NCBI RefSeq assembly: GCF_004761865.1
Contig: NZ_SJDM01000001.1
Span: 124,001 to 188,000, forward strand
DNA: 64,000 bases
From: Crenalkalicoccus roseus
Lineage (GTDB): Bacteria; Pseudomonadota; Alphaproteobacteria; Acetobacterales; Acetobacteraceae
Direction of reading: 5' to 3'
Made by a program: the position numbers and the translations under genes. Below the pieces are notes generated by a model. That model did not search any database, was not told the DNA's origin, and saw only the letters and a program-made list of their open reading frames with translations. This document shows, one piece after another, positions 9,035 to 19,970 of this stretch (positions are counted from its first letter, which is position 1; every line of letters begins with the position of its first letter).

Positions 9035-9419
9035 GGCGTCCTTCCAGCTCGTCGAGGATGGGGCAGTCGGGCCGCTCGTCGCCGTGGCAGTGCTCGGCCA
9101 GGTGACGCAGCGAGGCGGCGACGGCGGAGAGGGAGCGCGCCTTCGCCTCCAGCGCCTCCACATGGTCGAGGGCGATGCGCCGCACGTCGGCGCTGGCCCG
9201 GCCGCGGTCCCGCCACAGCGCCAGCAGCCGGCGCACGTCCTCGAGCGGGAAGGCGAGTTCGCGGGCATGGCGGATGAAGCGCAGCACCGCGACATCCGCG
9301 GGGGTGTAGAGGCGGTATCCCCCGGCGCTGCGCGCCGGGTGCAGGAGATGGATCGCCTCGTAGTGGCGGATCATCTTCTCCGAGACGCCGGAGGCGCGGG
9401 CGGCCTCTCCGATGGTCAT
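8883..9419 (-). CDS. cueR: CueR/HmrR-type copper-responsive MerR regulator
   Basis: N-terminal winged helix (MTIGEAARASGVSEKMIRHYE), a dimerisation helix, and a Cu(I)-binding loop with Cys111 and Cys119 in the C-x7-C spacing typical of CueR. Family members are 130-140 residues, and the recognisable part ends near residue 127. The frame then stays open to 8883 (178 residues), overlapping copZ out of frame by 152 bases. ATG 9419 has a purine-rich ribosome site. An alternative ATG at 9488 overlaps the copA stop (ATGA) and would add 23 residues. It probably activates copA from the operator at 11951-11978. Confidence 0.82.
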   Translation of the reverse strand: MTIGEAARASGVSEKMIRHYEAIHLLHPARSAGGYRLYTPADVAVLRFIRHARELAFPLEDVRRLLALWRDRGRASADVRRIALDHVEALEAKARSLSAVAASLRHLAEHCHGDERPDCPILDELEGRHGDGCAEGRRHELPALRAGDHRRHTGTGPGGRGAGGSRGRHRARRDQPAA

Positions 9420-9484
9420 GGCGGATCCCCCTTCATCCTGTGCGTCATCCCGTCCATGCGTCGTGCCGGCCCGCGGGCGGGCGG

Positions 9485-11920
<2,436 letters not shown>

Positions 11921-11950
11921 GGCGTGGTCCTGATCCTCCGCCGCGTCAGG

Positions 11951-11978
11951 TGAGGGTTCCCATTATGGGAGGGTCAAG
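11951..11978 (-). promoter_or_regulatory. CueR-type operator/promoter of the copA operon
   Basis: On the minus strand a -35-like TTGACC (11977-11972) is followed at once by the perfect palindrome TCCCATAATGGGA (11970-11958). MerR-family copper regulators bind such palindromes inside an over-long 19-20-base spacer. The -10 hexamer is poor (CACCTG or ACCTGA), so the -10 position is not certain. The site is about 31-58 bases before the copA start. Confidence 0.7.
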
Positions 11979-12051
11979 CCCCCGTCCAGCCCGGCGGCCG
12001 GCCCGGGGGCGGATTGACGCCGCCGGCCCGCATCCCGACATGGGCGCCGCC

Positions 12052-13080
12052 ATGCGTCGCCGCCTGATCGCCGCCCTGATCGCCTTCTCCTGCCTCGCCG
12101 CCACGGGGGCGGCGGCGCAGGAGGCCGAGCCCTTCCGCATCCTCAACCGCACCGGGCAGGAGGCGACGGCGCTCCATGCCGTGCGCTCCCCGCGCGGGGC
12201 GCAGGGCGATTGGGGGCCGAACCTCCTGCGCCCGGACCGGCCGCTCGGTGCCGAGGCGGGGTTCCGCGTGCGCCCCGGCCCCGGCACGGGCTGCCGCTTC
12301 GACCTGCGCCTGGTGCTGGCGGACGGGCGCGAATCCATCCTGCGCGACCGCGACATCTGCGCCGAGCCGGAGGTGACGATGGCCACCACCATCGCCCGCC
12401 CCGCCGCCCCCGCGGTGGCGGAGCAGCGGCCGAACCCGCGGGCGCGCGCCGTCTCCACCGGCAGCGGCTTCCTGGTGGCGCCCGAGCGGGTGCTGACCAA
12501 CCAGCACGTGGTGAACGGCTGCAACCGCGTGGTGCTGCGCGCCCCGGACGGACGCTGGCTCGGCGCCGTGCCGCCGGTGCGGGTGGATGCCGAACTCGAC
12601 CTGGCGCTGCTCTCCGTGCCCGGGCTGGAGGGGCCGGCCCTCGCCTTCCGGTCGGCGCCGCCGGTGCGCCGCGGCGAGGGGGTGGTGGCCTATGGCTTCC
12701 CGCTGGCCGGGCTGCTCTCCTCCGACCCCAAGCTGACGCGGGGCGAGGTGAACGGCCTTGCCGGAATCGGCAACAACCGCAGCCACTACCAGATCAGCGC
12801 CCCGGTGCAGCCGGGCAATTCCGGCGGCCCGCTGCTCGACCTGCACGGCCATGTGGTGGGGGTGGTGGTCTCGAAGCTCGACGCGCAGCGCGTGGCGCAG
12901 CGCATCGGCGACATCGCGCAGAACGTGAACTTCGCCGTGCAGGGCGAGGCGGCCCTCGCCTTCCTGCGCCGCGCCGGGGTGCAGCCCGCCCTGGCGGAGA
13001 GCCGCGGGGCGGAGCGCGGCGCCGCCGATGTCGGCGAGATCGCCGACCGCAGCACCGTCTTCATCCGCTGCGAGCGCTAG
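12052..13080 (+). CDS. secreted trypsin-like serine protease
   Basis: A 342-residue protein with signal peptide at about 1-23 and a chymotrypsin-fold protease domain from about residue 135. The catalytic triad is visible as His152 (TNQHVV), Asp183 (DAELDLALL) and Ser257 (GNSGGPL). There is no PDZ domain, so it is not a DegP-type HtrA. The 110 residues before the protease domain are of unknown fold. ATG 12052 begins the signal; ATG 12040 is a possible alternative. It diverges from copA, and its TAG stop forms the start of dispersed repeat copy B. Confidence 0.85.
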   Translation: MRRRLIAALIAFSCLAATGAAAQEAEPFRILNRTGQEATALHAVRSPRGAQGDWGPNLLRPDRPLGAEAGFRVRPGPGTGCRFDLRLVLADGRESILRDRDICAEPEVTMATTIARPAAPAVAEQRPNPRARAVSTGSGFLVAPERVLTNQHVVNGCNRVVLRAPDGRWLGAVPPVRVDAELDLALLSVPGLEGPALAFRSAPPVRRGEGVVAYGFPLAGLLSSDPKLTRGEVNGLAGIGNNRSHYQISAPVQPGNSGGPLLDLHGHVVGVVVSKLDAQRVAQRIGDIAQNVNFAVQGEAALAFLRRAGVQPALAESRGAERGAADVGEIADRSTVFIRCER

Positions 13081-13163
13081 AGCGGATCGCGGACGTCTGG
13101 AAGATGCTCCGGCTCGCCGGTCGTGCGGGCCTCTGCACCCGTCCAGGCCGGACGGGGCATGCC
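13078..13163 (+). repeat. dispersed intergenic repeat, copy B
   Basis: Starts TAGAGCGGATCGCGGACG at the stop codon of the protease gene. The next section (about 13103-13143) is the reverse complement of part of copy A. The stretch GGCCGGACGGGGCATGCCCTA resembles the end of copy A. It fills the gap between two convergent genes. Confidence 0.7.
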
Positions 13164-13625
13164 CTACGGCCGCAGGTGGATCCAGCCCATGAGCTGGCGC
13201 TCCACCACCTCCGGCAGGCCGTTCTGCACCACCTGCACGCCGTCGAGCACCGCCTCCGGCCCCAGGCCGAGCGTGTCGAGCGTGGCGCCGCAGGCGACGA
13301 AGGCGATGTCGTAGGCCTGCAGGCTGGCCACCCGCTCCGCCACTTGGCTCCGCTCGCGCAGCAGGTGGCGCACTCCGGGGCCGTAGGCGACGACCATGAT
13401 CTCCACCAGGTCCTGGCCGTAGAAGCCCTGGATGTTCACCAGGTTGGAGAACACCGCGTTGGCCCGCTCCGGATCGCCCTCCGACAGCGAGACGACGATG
13501 CGCCGCGGCGCCTCGATCGTCGGCCTCGGCTCGGCGAGCGGCGTCTCCCGCACGCCCGAGGCGACCAGCGGAACCGCCGCCAGCGCCGCCAGGATCGCGC
13601 GCCGCGTGCGCCCCTGCCTCGTCAT
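13164..13625 (-). CDS. exported DsrE/DsrF-like family protein
   Basis: A 153-residue protein with an Arg-containing hydrophobic N-terminus (TRRAILAALAAVPLVASG) that looks like a signal or Tat-like peptide, followed by a DsrE-like alpha/beta fold: IVVSLSEGDPERANAVFSNLVNIQ, EIMVVAYGPGVRHLL, and FVACGATLDTLGL with one cysteine. DsrE-like proteins often work in sulfur-relay or sulfur-oxidation contexts, which fits the nearby sox genes; function here is inference. It overlaps the preceding membrane protein gene by ATGA. Confidence 0.75.
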   Translation of the reverse strand: MTRQGRTRRAILAALAAVPLVASGVRETPLAEPRPTIEAPRRIVVSLSEGDPERANAVFSNLVNIQGFYGQDLVEIMVVAYGPGVRHLLRERSQVAERVASLQAYDIAFVACGATLDTLGLGPEAVLDGVQVVQNGLPEVVERQLMGWIHLRP

Positions 13626-15202
13626 CGTCCGCTCCCTTCCCTGCTCAGGATCAGATGCGCCATCAGCCGGTCCACCGGCGCGTAGTCGTCGGTCAGCACC
13701 GGCACGCCCGAGGCGGCGATGCGCGCGGCGACGAAGCCGGGCGGCAGCCGCGCCCAGCCGCGCTCCGGCCCGCGCCGGGCGGCCAGCCGCGCGACGGGGC
13801 TCGGCGTGTCGGAGGCGAGCAGCAGGTAGGTCACGCGCCGCCCCGGCGCCTCGGCCATCTCCACCCACACCTCCACCACCGGGAAGTCGAGCGCCAGGGT
13901 GCGCGCCAGCGCCAGCAGGAAGCGCGGCTCGCGCTTGTCCTCCATCACGTTCGCCACATAGGCGCCGCCGGGCGCGAGGCGCGCGCGCACCGCGCGGTGC
14001 CACTCGCGCGTCGCCAGGTGCACCGGCATGGCGATGTCGTGGAAGGCGTCGGCGAGGATGAGGTCGAAGCGCGGCCCCTCCGGCAGCGCCTGCAGGGCCG
14101 CCCTGCCGTCGGCGGCGAGCACGGTGAGCGCCGGGCTGTCCCCGAGCCAGAAGTCGCGCCGCGCCGTCTCGGCCACCACGGGGTCGAGCTCGGCGACCAG
14201 GAAGCGTCCCTCGGGGTGGTCGGCGGCCCAGGCGCGCGGCAGGGTGAAGGCGCCGCCGCCGAGGAAGAAGGCCGCCGGCCGCTCCGGCAGGCCGCGCGCC
14301 GCCATCAGCTCGTCCACCAGGTGCAGATAGGGCTGCACCAGCAGCGTCGGGTCGTCGCGCACATTGGCGCCATGCGCGAGGTGGTCGAGCACCATCAGCC
14401 GCGCCGGCTGGCCGACCGCCTCCGCCAGATCCACGACGCGGATGCAGAAATAGGCGCTCTCGCGGTCGCAGGGGCTGGCGAAGGGGGGAAGGCGCGCCGC
14501 CCCCGCCGGCAGCAGCAGCGCCGCGAGCGCCGCCGCGGCGCCGAGGCGCAGCCCCGCGGCGGCGCGCCGCGCCAGCGCCGCCGCCGCCCCGGCATGGCCC
14601 GCCGCCAGCAGGCCGTAGAGCGCGGCGCAGGCGAGCATAGTGCCGGCCGAGCCGATCCAGGCGACGAACAGGAAGCCCGCGGCCAGCGTGCCCGCGATCG
14701 CCCCCAGCGCCGAAAGGGCGAACAGCCGCCCAAGCACCGGCCCGACCCGGCCCGGCGGCGCCTCCTCCACGGCGAGCTTGGTGACGATGGGCGAGACGGC
14801 GCCGACCAGCAGGCTCGGGGCGAAGAAGGCGGCGAGCGCCAGGCCGAGGATGGCGGCAAGCGGGTGCACCCCCTCGCCGCCGAGCAGCGGCGCGGCGAAG
14901 CGCAGCGCCGGCACGGCGGCGAGCGTCGCCGCCGCCGAGCCCGCGAGCAGAAGGGCGAGGCGGCGGTGCCCCGTGCGCCGGTCGCAGCCCGGGCCGGCGA
15001 GCCGCCCGCCCCACCAGTGGCCGAGCGAGAAGCCGCCCAGCACCACGGCGATGATCGCCGTCCAGGTGTGCAGCGACATGCCGACATGCGGCGCCAGCAG
15101 CCGCCCCGCCACGATTTCCACCACCAGCCCGAGCGCGGAGGCGAGCAGGATGGTGGCGCCGTCGCCGAGCGCACGCAGGCGCGAGGGGCGCGGCGCGGTC
15201 AT
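13622..15202 (-). CDS. membrane-bound spermidine-synthase-like protein (fused MFS/SpdSyn)
   Basis: A 526-residue protein. The N-terminal half has several hydrophobic helices (ATILLASALGLVVEIVAGRL onward). The C-terminal half is a spermidine-synthase-like Rossmann domain (FFLGGGAFTLPRAWA, VAELDPVV, FDLILADAFHDIAMPVHL, YVANVMEDKRE). The substrate of these fused proteins is generally unknown, and spermidine synthesis should not be assumed. ATG 15202 is chosen over 15229. Coupled by ATGA to the DsrE-like gene and divergent from soxW. Confidence 0.82.
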   Translation of the reverse strand: MTAPRPSRLRALGDGATILLASALGLVVEIVAGRLLAPHVGMSLHTWTAIIAVVLGGFSLGHWWGGRLAGPGCDRRTGHRRLALLLAGSAAATLAAVPALRFAAPLLGGEGVHPLAAILGLALAAFFAPSLLVGAVSPIVTKLAVEEAPPGRVGPVLGRLFALSALGAIAGTLAAGFLFVAWIGSAGTMLACAALYGLLAAGHAGAAAALARRAAAGLRLGAAAALAALLLPAGAARLPPFASPCDRESAYFCIRVVDLAEAVGQPARLMVLDHLAHGANVRDDPTLLVQPYLHLVDELMAARGLPERPAAFFLGGGAFTLPRAWAADHPEGRFLVAELDPVVAETARRDFWLGDSPALTVLAADGRAALQALPEGPRFDLILADAFHDIAMPVHLATREWHRAVRARLAPGGAYVANVMEDKREPRFLLALARTLALDFPVVEVWVEMAEAPGRRVTYLLLASDTPSPVARLAARRGPERGWARLPPGFVAARIAASGVPVLTDDYAPVDRLMAHLILSREGSGR

Positions 15203-15258
15203 TGACCCCTCCCGCCGCCGCCATGACATGCTGGCGCGACGATGCGCGGGAGGATGCC

Positions 15259-15834
15259 ATGAACCCCTTCGCCGCGACGCTGCGGCGTCGCTCCCTCGCC
15301 CTGCTGGCGCTCGCCGCGCTGCCGGCGCGCGCCGCGCCGGTGCGCACCGAGCACGGCTACACCCAGGACTGGTTCGCCGAGACCTTCCTGAACCTGCCCG
15401 AGGACCTGGAGGAGGCGCGGGCCGCCGGGCTGCGCCTCGGCGTGGTGTTCGAGCAGCGTGGCTGCCCCTACTGCCACGAGATGCACACCGACCACCTGGC
15501 GCAACCCGGGATCGAGGGCTTCATCCGCCCCCGCTTCCGCCTGATCCAGCTCGACCTGCACGGCGCCCGCCCCGTCACCGACCTCGACGGCGAGGTGCTG
15601 GAGGAGCGGGCGCTGGCGCGCAAGTGGCGCGTGACCTTCACCCCCACCATCGTCTTCCTTCCCGAGGCGCCGCCGCCCGCCCCGCGGCCGGGGCACGAGG
15701 CGGAGGTCGCGCGCATGCACGGGCTGCTGCGCAAGCCGGAATTCCTCGGCCTCTTCACCTACGTCGCCGAGCGGGGCTACGCCGACGGCACGCCCTTCCG
15801 CACCTGGTGGCGCCGCCGCAACGGGGCGGGGTAG
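15259..15834 (+). CDS. soxW: periplasmic thioredoxin, SoxW-like
   Basis: A 191-residue exported thioredoxin-fold protein. It has a signal peptide (about 1-25) and redox motif GCPYCHEM with Cys69 and Cys72. SoxW proteins receive electrons from the membrane protein SoxV and keep the Sox sulfur carrier reduced. The gene faces the end of soxV convergently with an 11-base gap. The name rests on motif plus context; a general SoxW/DsbE-like thioredoxin is the conservative call. Confidence 0.8.
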   Translation: MNPFAATLRRRSLALLALAALPARAAPVRTEHGYTQDWFAETFLNLPEDLEEARAAGLRLGVVFEQRGCPYCHEMHTDHLAQPGIEGFIRPRFRLIQLDLHGARPVTDLDGEVLEERALARKWRVTFTPTIVFLPEAPPPAPRPGHEAEVARMHGLLRKPEFLGLFTYVAERGYADGTPFRTWWRRRNGAG

Positions 15835-15845
15835 CGCCCCCGGCC

Positions 15846-16580
15846 TCATCCGAAGCGCCCGAGCCCCGGCCAGCGGTCCAGCATCCAGGCGCCGATCTCC
15901 TGGAAGCCGCCGGTCATCACCAGCACCCCGGTCAGCACCAGGAGCGCGCCGACCGCCACCTCCACGGCGCGGAAATGCCGGCGGAAGCGGCCGAGGAAGC
16001 GCAGGAAGGGGGTGGCGAAGGCGGCGGCCAGCAGGAAGGGGACGCCGATCCCCATCGCGTAGGCGAAGAGCAGGAGCGCCCCCTCCGCCACGCTGTCGCG
16101 CCCCGCGGCCAGGGTCAGGATGCCCGCCAGCACCGGGCCGACGCAGGGGGTCCAGCCGAAGGCGAAGGCGAGGCCCACCGCATAGGCGCCGAGCGGCGAG
16201 ACCGGCCGCGCCTTCGGGTGGAAGCGCCGCTCGTAGTTCAGCAGGCCGATGCGCAGGACGCCCGCGAAATGCAGGCCGAACAGGATCAGCACCGCGCCGG
16301 CGAGGAGGGCGAGCGTGTCCATGTGCGCGGCGAGCAGGCGCGACAGCGCGCTCGCCGTCGCGCCGAGCGCGGTGAAGACGGTGGCGAAGCCGAGCACGAA
16401 GAACAGCGCCGCCCCCAGCACCCGGCCGCGGTGCGGCACCTCGGCCACCGCCCCGCCGGGGGCGGCCCGCAGCGTCACGCCGCCGAGGAAGCCGAGATAG
16501 GGGATGACCAGCGGCAGCACGCAGGGGCTGAGGAAGGACAGCGCCCCCGCCAGCACCGCGCCGGCCAGGCCGACTTCCAT
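15846..16580 (-). CDS. soxV: CcdA/SoxV-type thiol-disulfide transporter
   Basis: Inner-membrane protein of 244 residues with six hydrophobic helices. The paired redox cysteines sit in FLSPCVLP (Cys20) and GWTPCVGP. CcdA/SoxV/DsbD proteins move reducing equivalents from cytoplasmic thioredoxin to the periplasm. Being last in the sox operon and next to soxW, it most likely serves Sox rather than cytochrome c maturation, though that is inference. Confidence 0.88.
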   Translation of the reverse strand: MEVGLAGAVLAGALSFLSPCVLPLVIPYLGFLGGVTLRAAPGGAVAEVPHRGRVLGAALFFVLGFATVFTALGATASALSRLLAAHMDTLALLAGAVLILFGLHFAGVLRIGLLNYERRFHPKARPVSPLGAYAVGLAFAFGWTPCVGPVLAGILTLAAGRDSVAEGALLLFAYAMGIGVPFLLAAAFATPFLRFLGRFRRHFRAVEVAVGALLVLTGVLVMTGGFQEIGAWMLDRWPGLGRFG

Positions 16581-16589
16581 CGCCCTGCC

Positions 16590-18257
16590 TCACGCCCCCT
16601 TCAGGCGGAGATGCGGGTTGGGTTCGGCGCGCACCGGCCCCTCGGCCAGGTGGCGGAACACCACCTCCCACACCGGCGGCCCTTCCGTGCCCTGGTTCAC
16701 CGAGGCCCAGCCGGCCACGACGTAGTCCCGCGCCGCCTCGATGGGCTCGCCGGTGCGCAGCAGCGTCAGGCCGGAGATGCGCCGCCCCGCCGGCGCGGCG
16801 ACGTCGAGCGTCCAGCCGAGGCCGCCGACGCGCACCATGTCCCCGCCCTGCTGGTAGTAGGGGTCGGGGTTGAACAGGTTGTCCGCCACATCCTCGAGGA
16901 TCGTCTTCAGCATCTCCCCGGTCATGGTGGTGCGGTAGGCGGCCGGGTAGGTGATGGCGGTGTGCGCCCAGACGTCCTCGGCGGTGATGTCGCTGCCCGG
17001 CAGCAGCGTGTAGCCCCAGCGGAAGCCGGGGGAGAGGGCGATCTCGGCGTCGCGCTGGCGCATCAGCGCGGCGCAGATCACGTCGTCCATGGTGCCGTTC
17101 AGGTTGCCGCGGCGCGTCAGCAGGCTCTCGGTGCGGCCGACCACGCGGGAGAGGTCGGCGGCGAAGGGGGCGCGCAGCCGCCGCACCAGGGCGGCGGCCT
17201 CCTCGTCCGGCACGATGCTCTCGGCGAAGATCGGGATCAGGGCGTGGCGGTGCTCCGCCACCCGCCCGCCCTCGATGCGGAGGTCGAGGCGGGAGACGAA
17301 CTTGCCGTGGCAGCCGCTGGCCACCAGCAGGGTGTCGCCGACGCGCAGCGGCTCCGGCAGCGCGTCGTGGGTGTGGCCGGTCAGGATCACGTCGATGCCC
17401 GGCACCCGCGCGGCGAGCTTGCGATCCACGTCGAAGCCGTTGTGCGAGAGCAGCACGACGAGCTGCGCGCCCTCCGCCCGCGCCGCGCGCACCCGCTCGG
17501 CCAGCCTCTCCTCGCGGATGCCGAAGGACCAGTCCGGGATCAGCCAGCGCGGATTGGCGATCGGCGTGTAGGGGAAGGCCTGGCCGATCACCGCCACCCT
17601 CACCCCGCCGCGCTCGAACATCCGCGTGTGCTCGAACACGTCCTCGTTCCACTCCGTGTCCTGCACGTTGCCGGCGAGGAAGGGGCAGGGCAGGGCGGCC
17701 ACCAGCTCCTTCACCCGCTCCGCGCCGTAGGTGAACTCCCAGTGGCCGGTGGTGGCGTCGGCGGTCAGGGCGCCGAGCGCCTCCGCCATGTCGGCGCCGC
17801 GGGTCTGCAGGCTGGTCCAGCTTCCCTGCAGCGTGTCGCCGCCGTCGAGCACCAGGGTGTTGTCCGGCCGCTCCGCGCGGATCGCGCGGATGACCGCGAC
17901 GATGCGGTCGAGCCCGCCCATCGGTCCGTAGGCGCGGGCGAGGCGCTCGAAGTCGAGGTCGGTCAGGGCGTGCGCCATCGGCGTGCCGGGGGCGATGCGG
18001 TAATGGGCGAGCAGCGCCTCCCCGGTCAGGTGCGGCACCTGGCCGCGCGCCTCGCCGACGCCGACGTTCAGCGTCGCCTCGCGGAAATGCATCGGCACGA
18101 GCTGGGCGTGCAGGTCGGTCACGTGCACGAGCGTGACCTGGCCGAGCGGATCGAAGCGCAGCAGCGCCTCCTGGGTCGGGCGCTCCTGGGCGCGGGCGGG
18201 CAGGCCGGCCGCCGCCAGCGCGGCGGCGGCGGCCATCAGGTCGCGGCGGGTGATCAT
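16590..18257 (-). CDS. soxB: thiosulfohydrolase SoxB
   Basis: Dimanganese 5'-nucleotidase-family hydrolase of the periplasmic Sox system, releasing sulfate from SoxY-bound cysteine S-thiosulfonate. 555 residues with a Tat-like N-terminus (MITRRDLMAAAAALAAAG). Metal-site motifs are VHVTDLHAQ, VLDGGDTLQGS, LSHNGFDVD and GHTHDAL. Length and motifs fit SoxB closely. It lies between soxA and soxV with a 26-base gap to soxA. Confidence 0.96.
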   Translation of the reverse strand: MITRRDLMAAAAALAAAGLPARAQERPTQEALLRFDPLGQVTLVHVTDLHAQLVPMHFREATLNVGVGEARGQVPHLTGEALLAHYRIAPGTPMAHALTDLDFERLARAYGPMGGLDRIVAVIRAIRAERPDNTLVLDGGDTLQGSWTSLQTRGADMAEALGALTADATTGHWEFTYGAERVKELVAALPCPFLAGNVQDTEWNEDVFEHTRMFERGGVRVAVIGQAFPYTPIANPRWLIPDWSFGIREERLAERVRAARAEGAQLVVLLSHNGFDVDRKLAARVPGIDVILTGHTHDALPEPLRVGDTLLVASGCHGKFVSRLDLRIEGGRVAEHRHALIPIFAESIVPDEEAAALVRRLRAPFAADLSRVVGRTESLLTRRGNLNGTMDDVICAALMRQRDAEIALSPGFRWGYTLLPGSDITAEDVWAHTAITYPAAYRTTMTGEMLKTILEDVADNLFNPDPYYQQGGDMVRVGGLGWTLDVAAPAGRRISGLTLLRTGEPIEAARDYVVAGWASVNQGTEGPPVWEVVFRHLAEGPVRAEPNPHLRLKGA

Positions 18258-18283
18258 GCGGTCTCCTCCCGGTCCCCCTCCGC

Positions 18284-19111
18284 TCAGCGGCGGACGGAGG
18301 GCGTCTCCACCGGCAGCCCCTGGGCCCGCCAGGCGAGGTAGAATTCGAGGTTGGTGAACTCCTCGCCGCCCATCGGCGGCGCCTCCCCGCGCACGTCGTT
18401 GACGCAGCCCTGCAGGCGGAACTGCAGGCTGATGACGCGCTGCTCCTTCAGCCGGTAGGTGGGGAAGCCGTTGCTCATGCCCTGGCTGAGCAGATCGGCG
18501 CGCAGGTAGCGGCCGTAATTGTCCTCGTGGCAGCTCCCGCAGCGCATGTCGAGCTGCCCGCGCCGCGTGTTGTAGAAGCGCTCGCCGGCGTCGAAGAAGG
18601 GCCGCGCCGGGCCGGAGATGTCCACCTGCACCGGCATGCCGCGCGACTGCAGGCCGATGAAGGCGGTCATGGCGTTGAGCGGGCGGCTGTCGATGCGCAG
18701 CGGCGGCGCGCCCATGTGCTCCTCGCGGCAGATGTTCACCCGCTGCTCCAGCGTGACGACGCGGCCCTTCTTCGCGTCGTAGGCCGGGTAGCGGGCGCGC
18801 ACGCCGCGCATGCTCTCGGCCGCGTTGCCGTGGCAGGAGGCGCAGGACTTCCCGGCCGCGCCCTCCGGGTGGTTCCAGGCCTGCTCGCCTTCCTCCACCC
18901 AGAGGAAGGCGGGGTTCTGGAAGTCGTCCTCCTGGATCGCCCGCGTCTCCGGCGTGGTGAATTCGAGGCCCGACTGGGGGTCGGGGATGGCCCGCACCGG
19001 CTCGGCGGCGGGGGCCTCCCCGCCGCCCTGCGCCAGCGCCGCCGCCACGGCGAGGGCGAGCACCGCCGCCGCGCCGGCCGGGAGCGCCGCGGCGCCCCGC
19101 CACCCGCGCAT
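18284..19111 (-). CDS. soxA: L-cysteine S-thiosulfotransferase subunit SoxA (dihaem cytochrome c)
   Basis: Catalytic subunit of SoxAX, which couples thiosulfate to the SoxY cysteine. It has a signal peptide and two c-type haem motifs, CASCH and CGSCH, as in dihaem SoxA. ATG 19111 (275 residues) is preceded at good distance by GTGAGG. A GTG at 19123 overlapping the soxZ stop (GTGA) is an equally possible start adding four residues. Confidence 0.95.
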   Translation of the reverse strand: MRGWRGAAALPAGAAAVLALAVAAALAQGGGEAPAAEPVRAIPDPQSGLEFTTPETRAIQEDDFQNPAFLWVEEGEQAWNHPEGAAGKSCASCHGNAAESMRGVRARYPAYDAKKGRVVTLEQRVNICREEHMGAPPLRIDSRPLNAMTAFIGLQSRGMPVQVDISGPARPFFDAGERFYNTRRGQLDMRCGSCHEDNYGRYLRADLLSQGMSNGFPTYRLKEQRVISLQFRLQGCVNDVRGEAPPMGGEEFTNLEFYLAWRAQGLPVETPSVRR

Positions 19112-19119
19112 GGCCGGCC

Positions 19120-19452
19120 TCACGCCAGCTTCAGCTCGGCGGTCGCCTTGCGCTCCTCGCCGGCGTCGTTGGTCCAGGTGAACTCGAAGGTGCCGGGCTT
19201 TTCCGCCTTGAAGGGGAAGGCGATGTAGGGGTTGGCGGAGATCGCCGGCGCCAGGTCCATGGCGAAGACCTGCTCGCCCTCGAAGCGCGCGACGAAGCGC
19301 TTGATGATGTCGCGCGGGATGACGTTGCCCTGCTGGTCGCGCCGCTGCCCGGTCTCCATGGCGTGGGAGATCAGGGTACGGATCTCGATCACCTCGCCCG
19401 CCCGCACCTGGGCCGGCAGGCGCACGCGGGGCTGTCCGATGGGGGCTGCCAT
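19120..19452 (-). CDS. soxZ: sulfur-carrier complex subunit SoxZ
   Basis: A 110-residue beta-sandwich protein that pairs with SoxY to form the thiosulfate carrier. Recognisable stretches are RVRLPAQVRAGEVIEIRTLI, HAMETGQRRD and FTWTNDAGE, all typical of SoxZ. No signal peptide; SoxZ is co-exported with SoxY by Tat. It follows soxY by 30 bases. Confidence 0.96.
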   Translation of the reverse strand: MAAPIGQPRVRLPAQVRAGEVIEIRTLISHAMETGQRRDQQGNVIPRDIIKRFVARFEGEQVFAMDLAPAISANPYIAFPFKAEKPGTFEFTWTNDAGEERKATAELKLA

Positions 19453-19482
19453 GTCGCTTCCTCCTGCTTGCTGCTTGCCGTC

Positions 19483-19947
19483 TCAGCCGCCGCAGCCGCC
19501 GATGGTCACCTTCACCTCGGTGCGGCCCATCCAGAGCGAGCCGTCGCTCATCTCCGCCACCGCGATCACGTCCTGGGTCTGGCCGAGGCGCATGCGCGTG
19601 TCCGCCTGGGCGCGGCCCATGGCGGGGGTGAAGTGGAAGGTGGCGACGTCGGGCGTCGGGTTCCTGTCGGCGAACAGGTGCACCGTCTTCACGTGGTCGG
19701 CCGCGGTCATCGGGCTGTCCACGCTGACCGTGACGGGAACGGTGTTGCCGTTCTCCGCGATCGGCGGCAGGCGCAGCGTCACCCGGCCCTCCTGCGGCGT
19801 CTTGCCGCCGGTGACCTTGCGGATCGCCTCCGTGGTCGCCGGCTGCATCTCGGCGCCCGCGGCGCGGGGCAGGGCGGCGATCGCCACGCCCCCCGCGGCG
19901 GCGGCGAGGAGGTGGCGGCGCCGGATGGTGGTGGGCCCTGTCTTCAT
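19483..19947 (-). CDS. soxY: sulfur-carrier protein SoxY
   Basis: Carries sulfur intermediates on the cysteine of the flexible C-terminal GGCGG, which is exactly how this 154-residue protein ends. The N-terminus has a Tat signal (RRRHLLAAAAGGVAIAALP). ATG 19947 is chosen because it begins the Tat signal and lies 23 bases after soxX. Confidence 0.96.
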   Translation of the reverse strand: MKTGPTTIRRRHLLAAAAGGVAIAALPRAAGAEMQPATTEAIRKVTGGKTPQEGRVTLRLPPIAENGNTVPVTVSVDSPMTAADHVKTVHLFADRNPTPDVATFHFTPAMGRAQADTRMRLGQTQDVIAVAEMSDGSLWMGRTEVKVTIGGCGG

Positions 19948-19970
19948 GGCGTCTCCCTTCCCGGTTGGGG

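Noticed and set aside
14640-18341. Plus-strand frame of 1233 codons across soxB, soxV and soxW
   Set aside because: Same antisense artefact; it crosses well-identified genes on the other strand.
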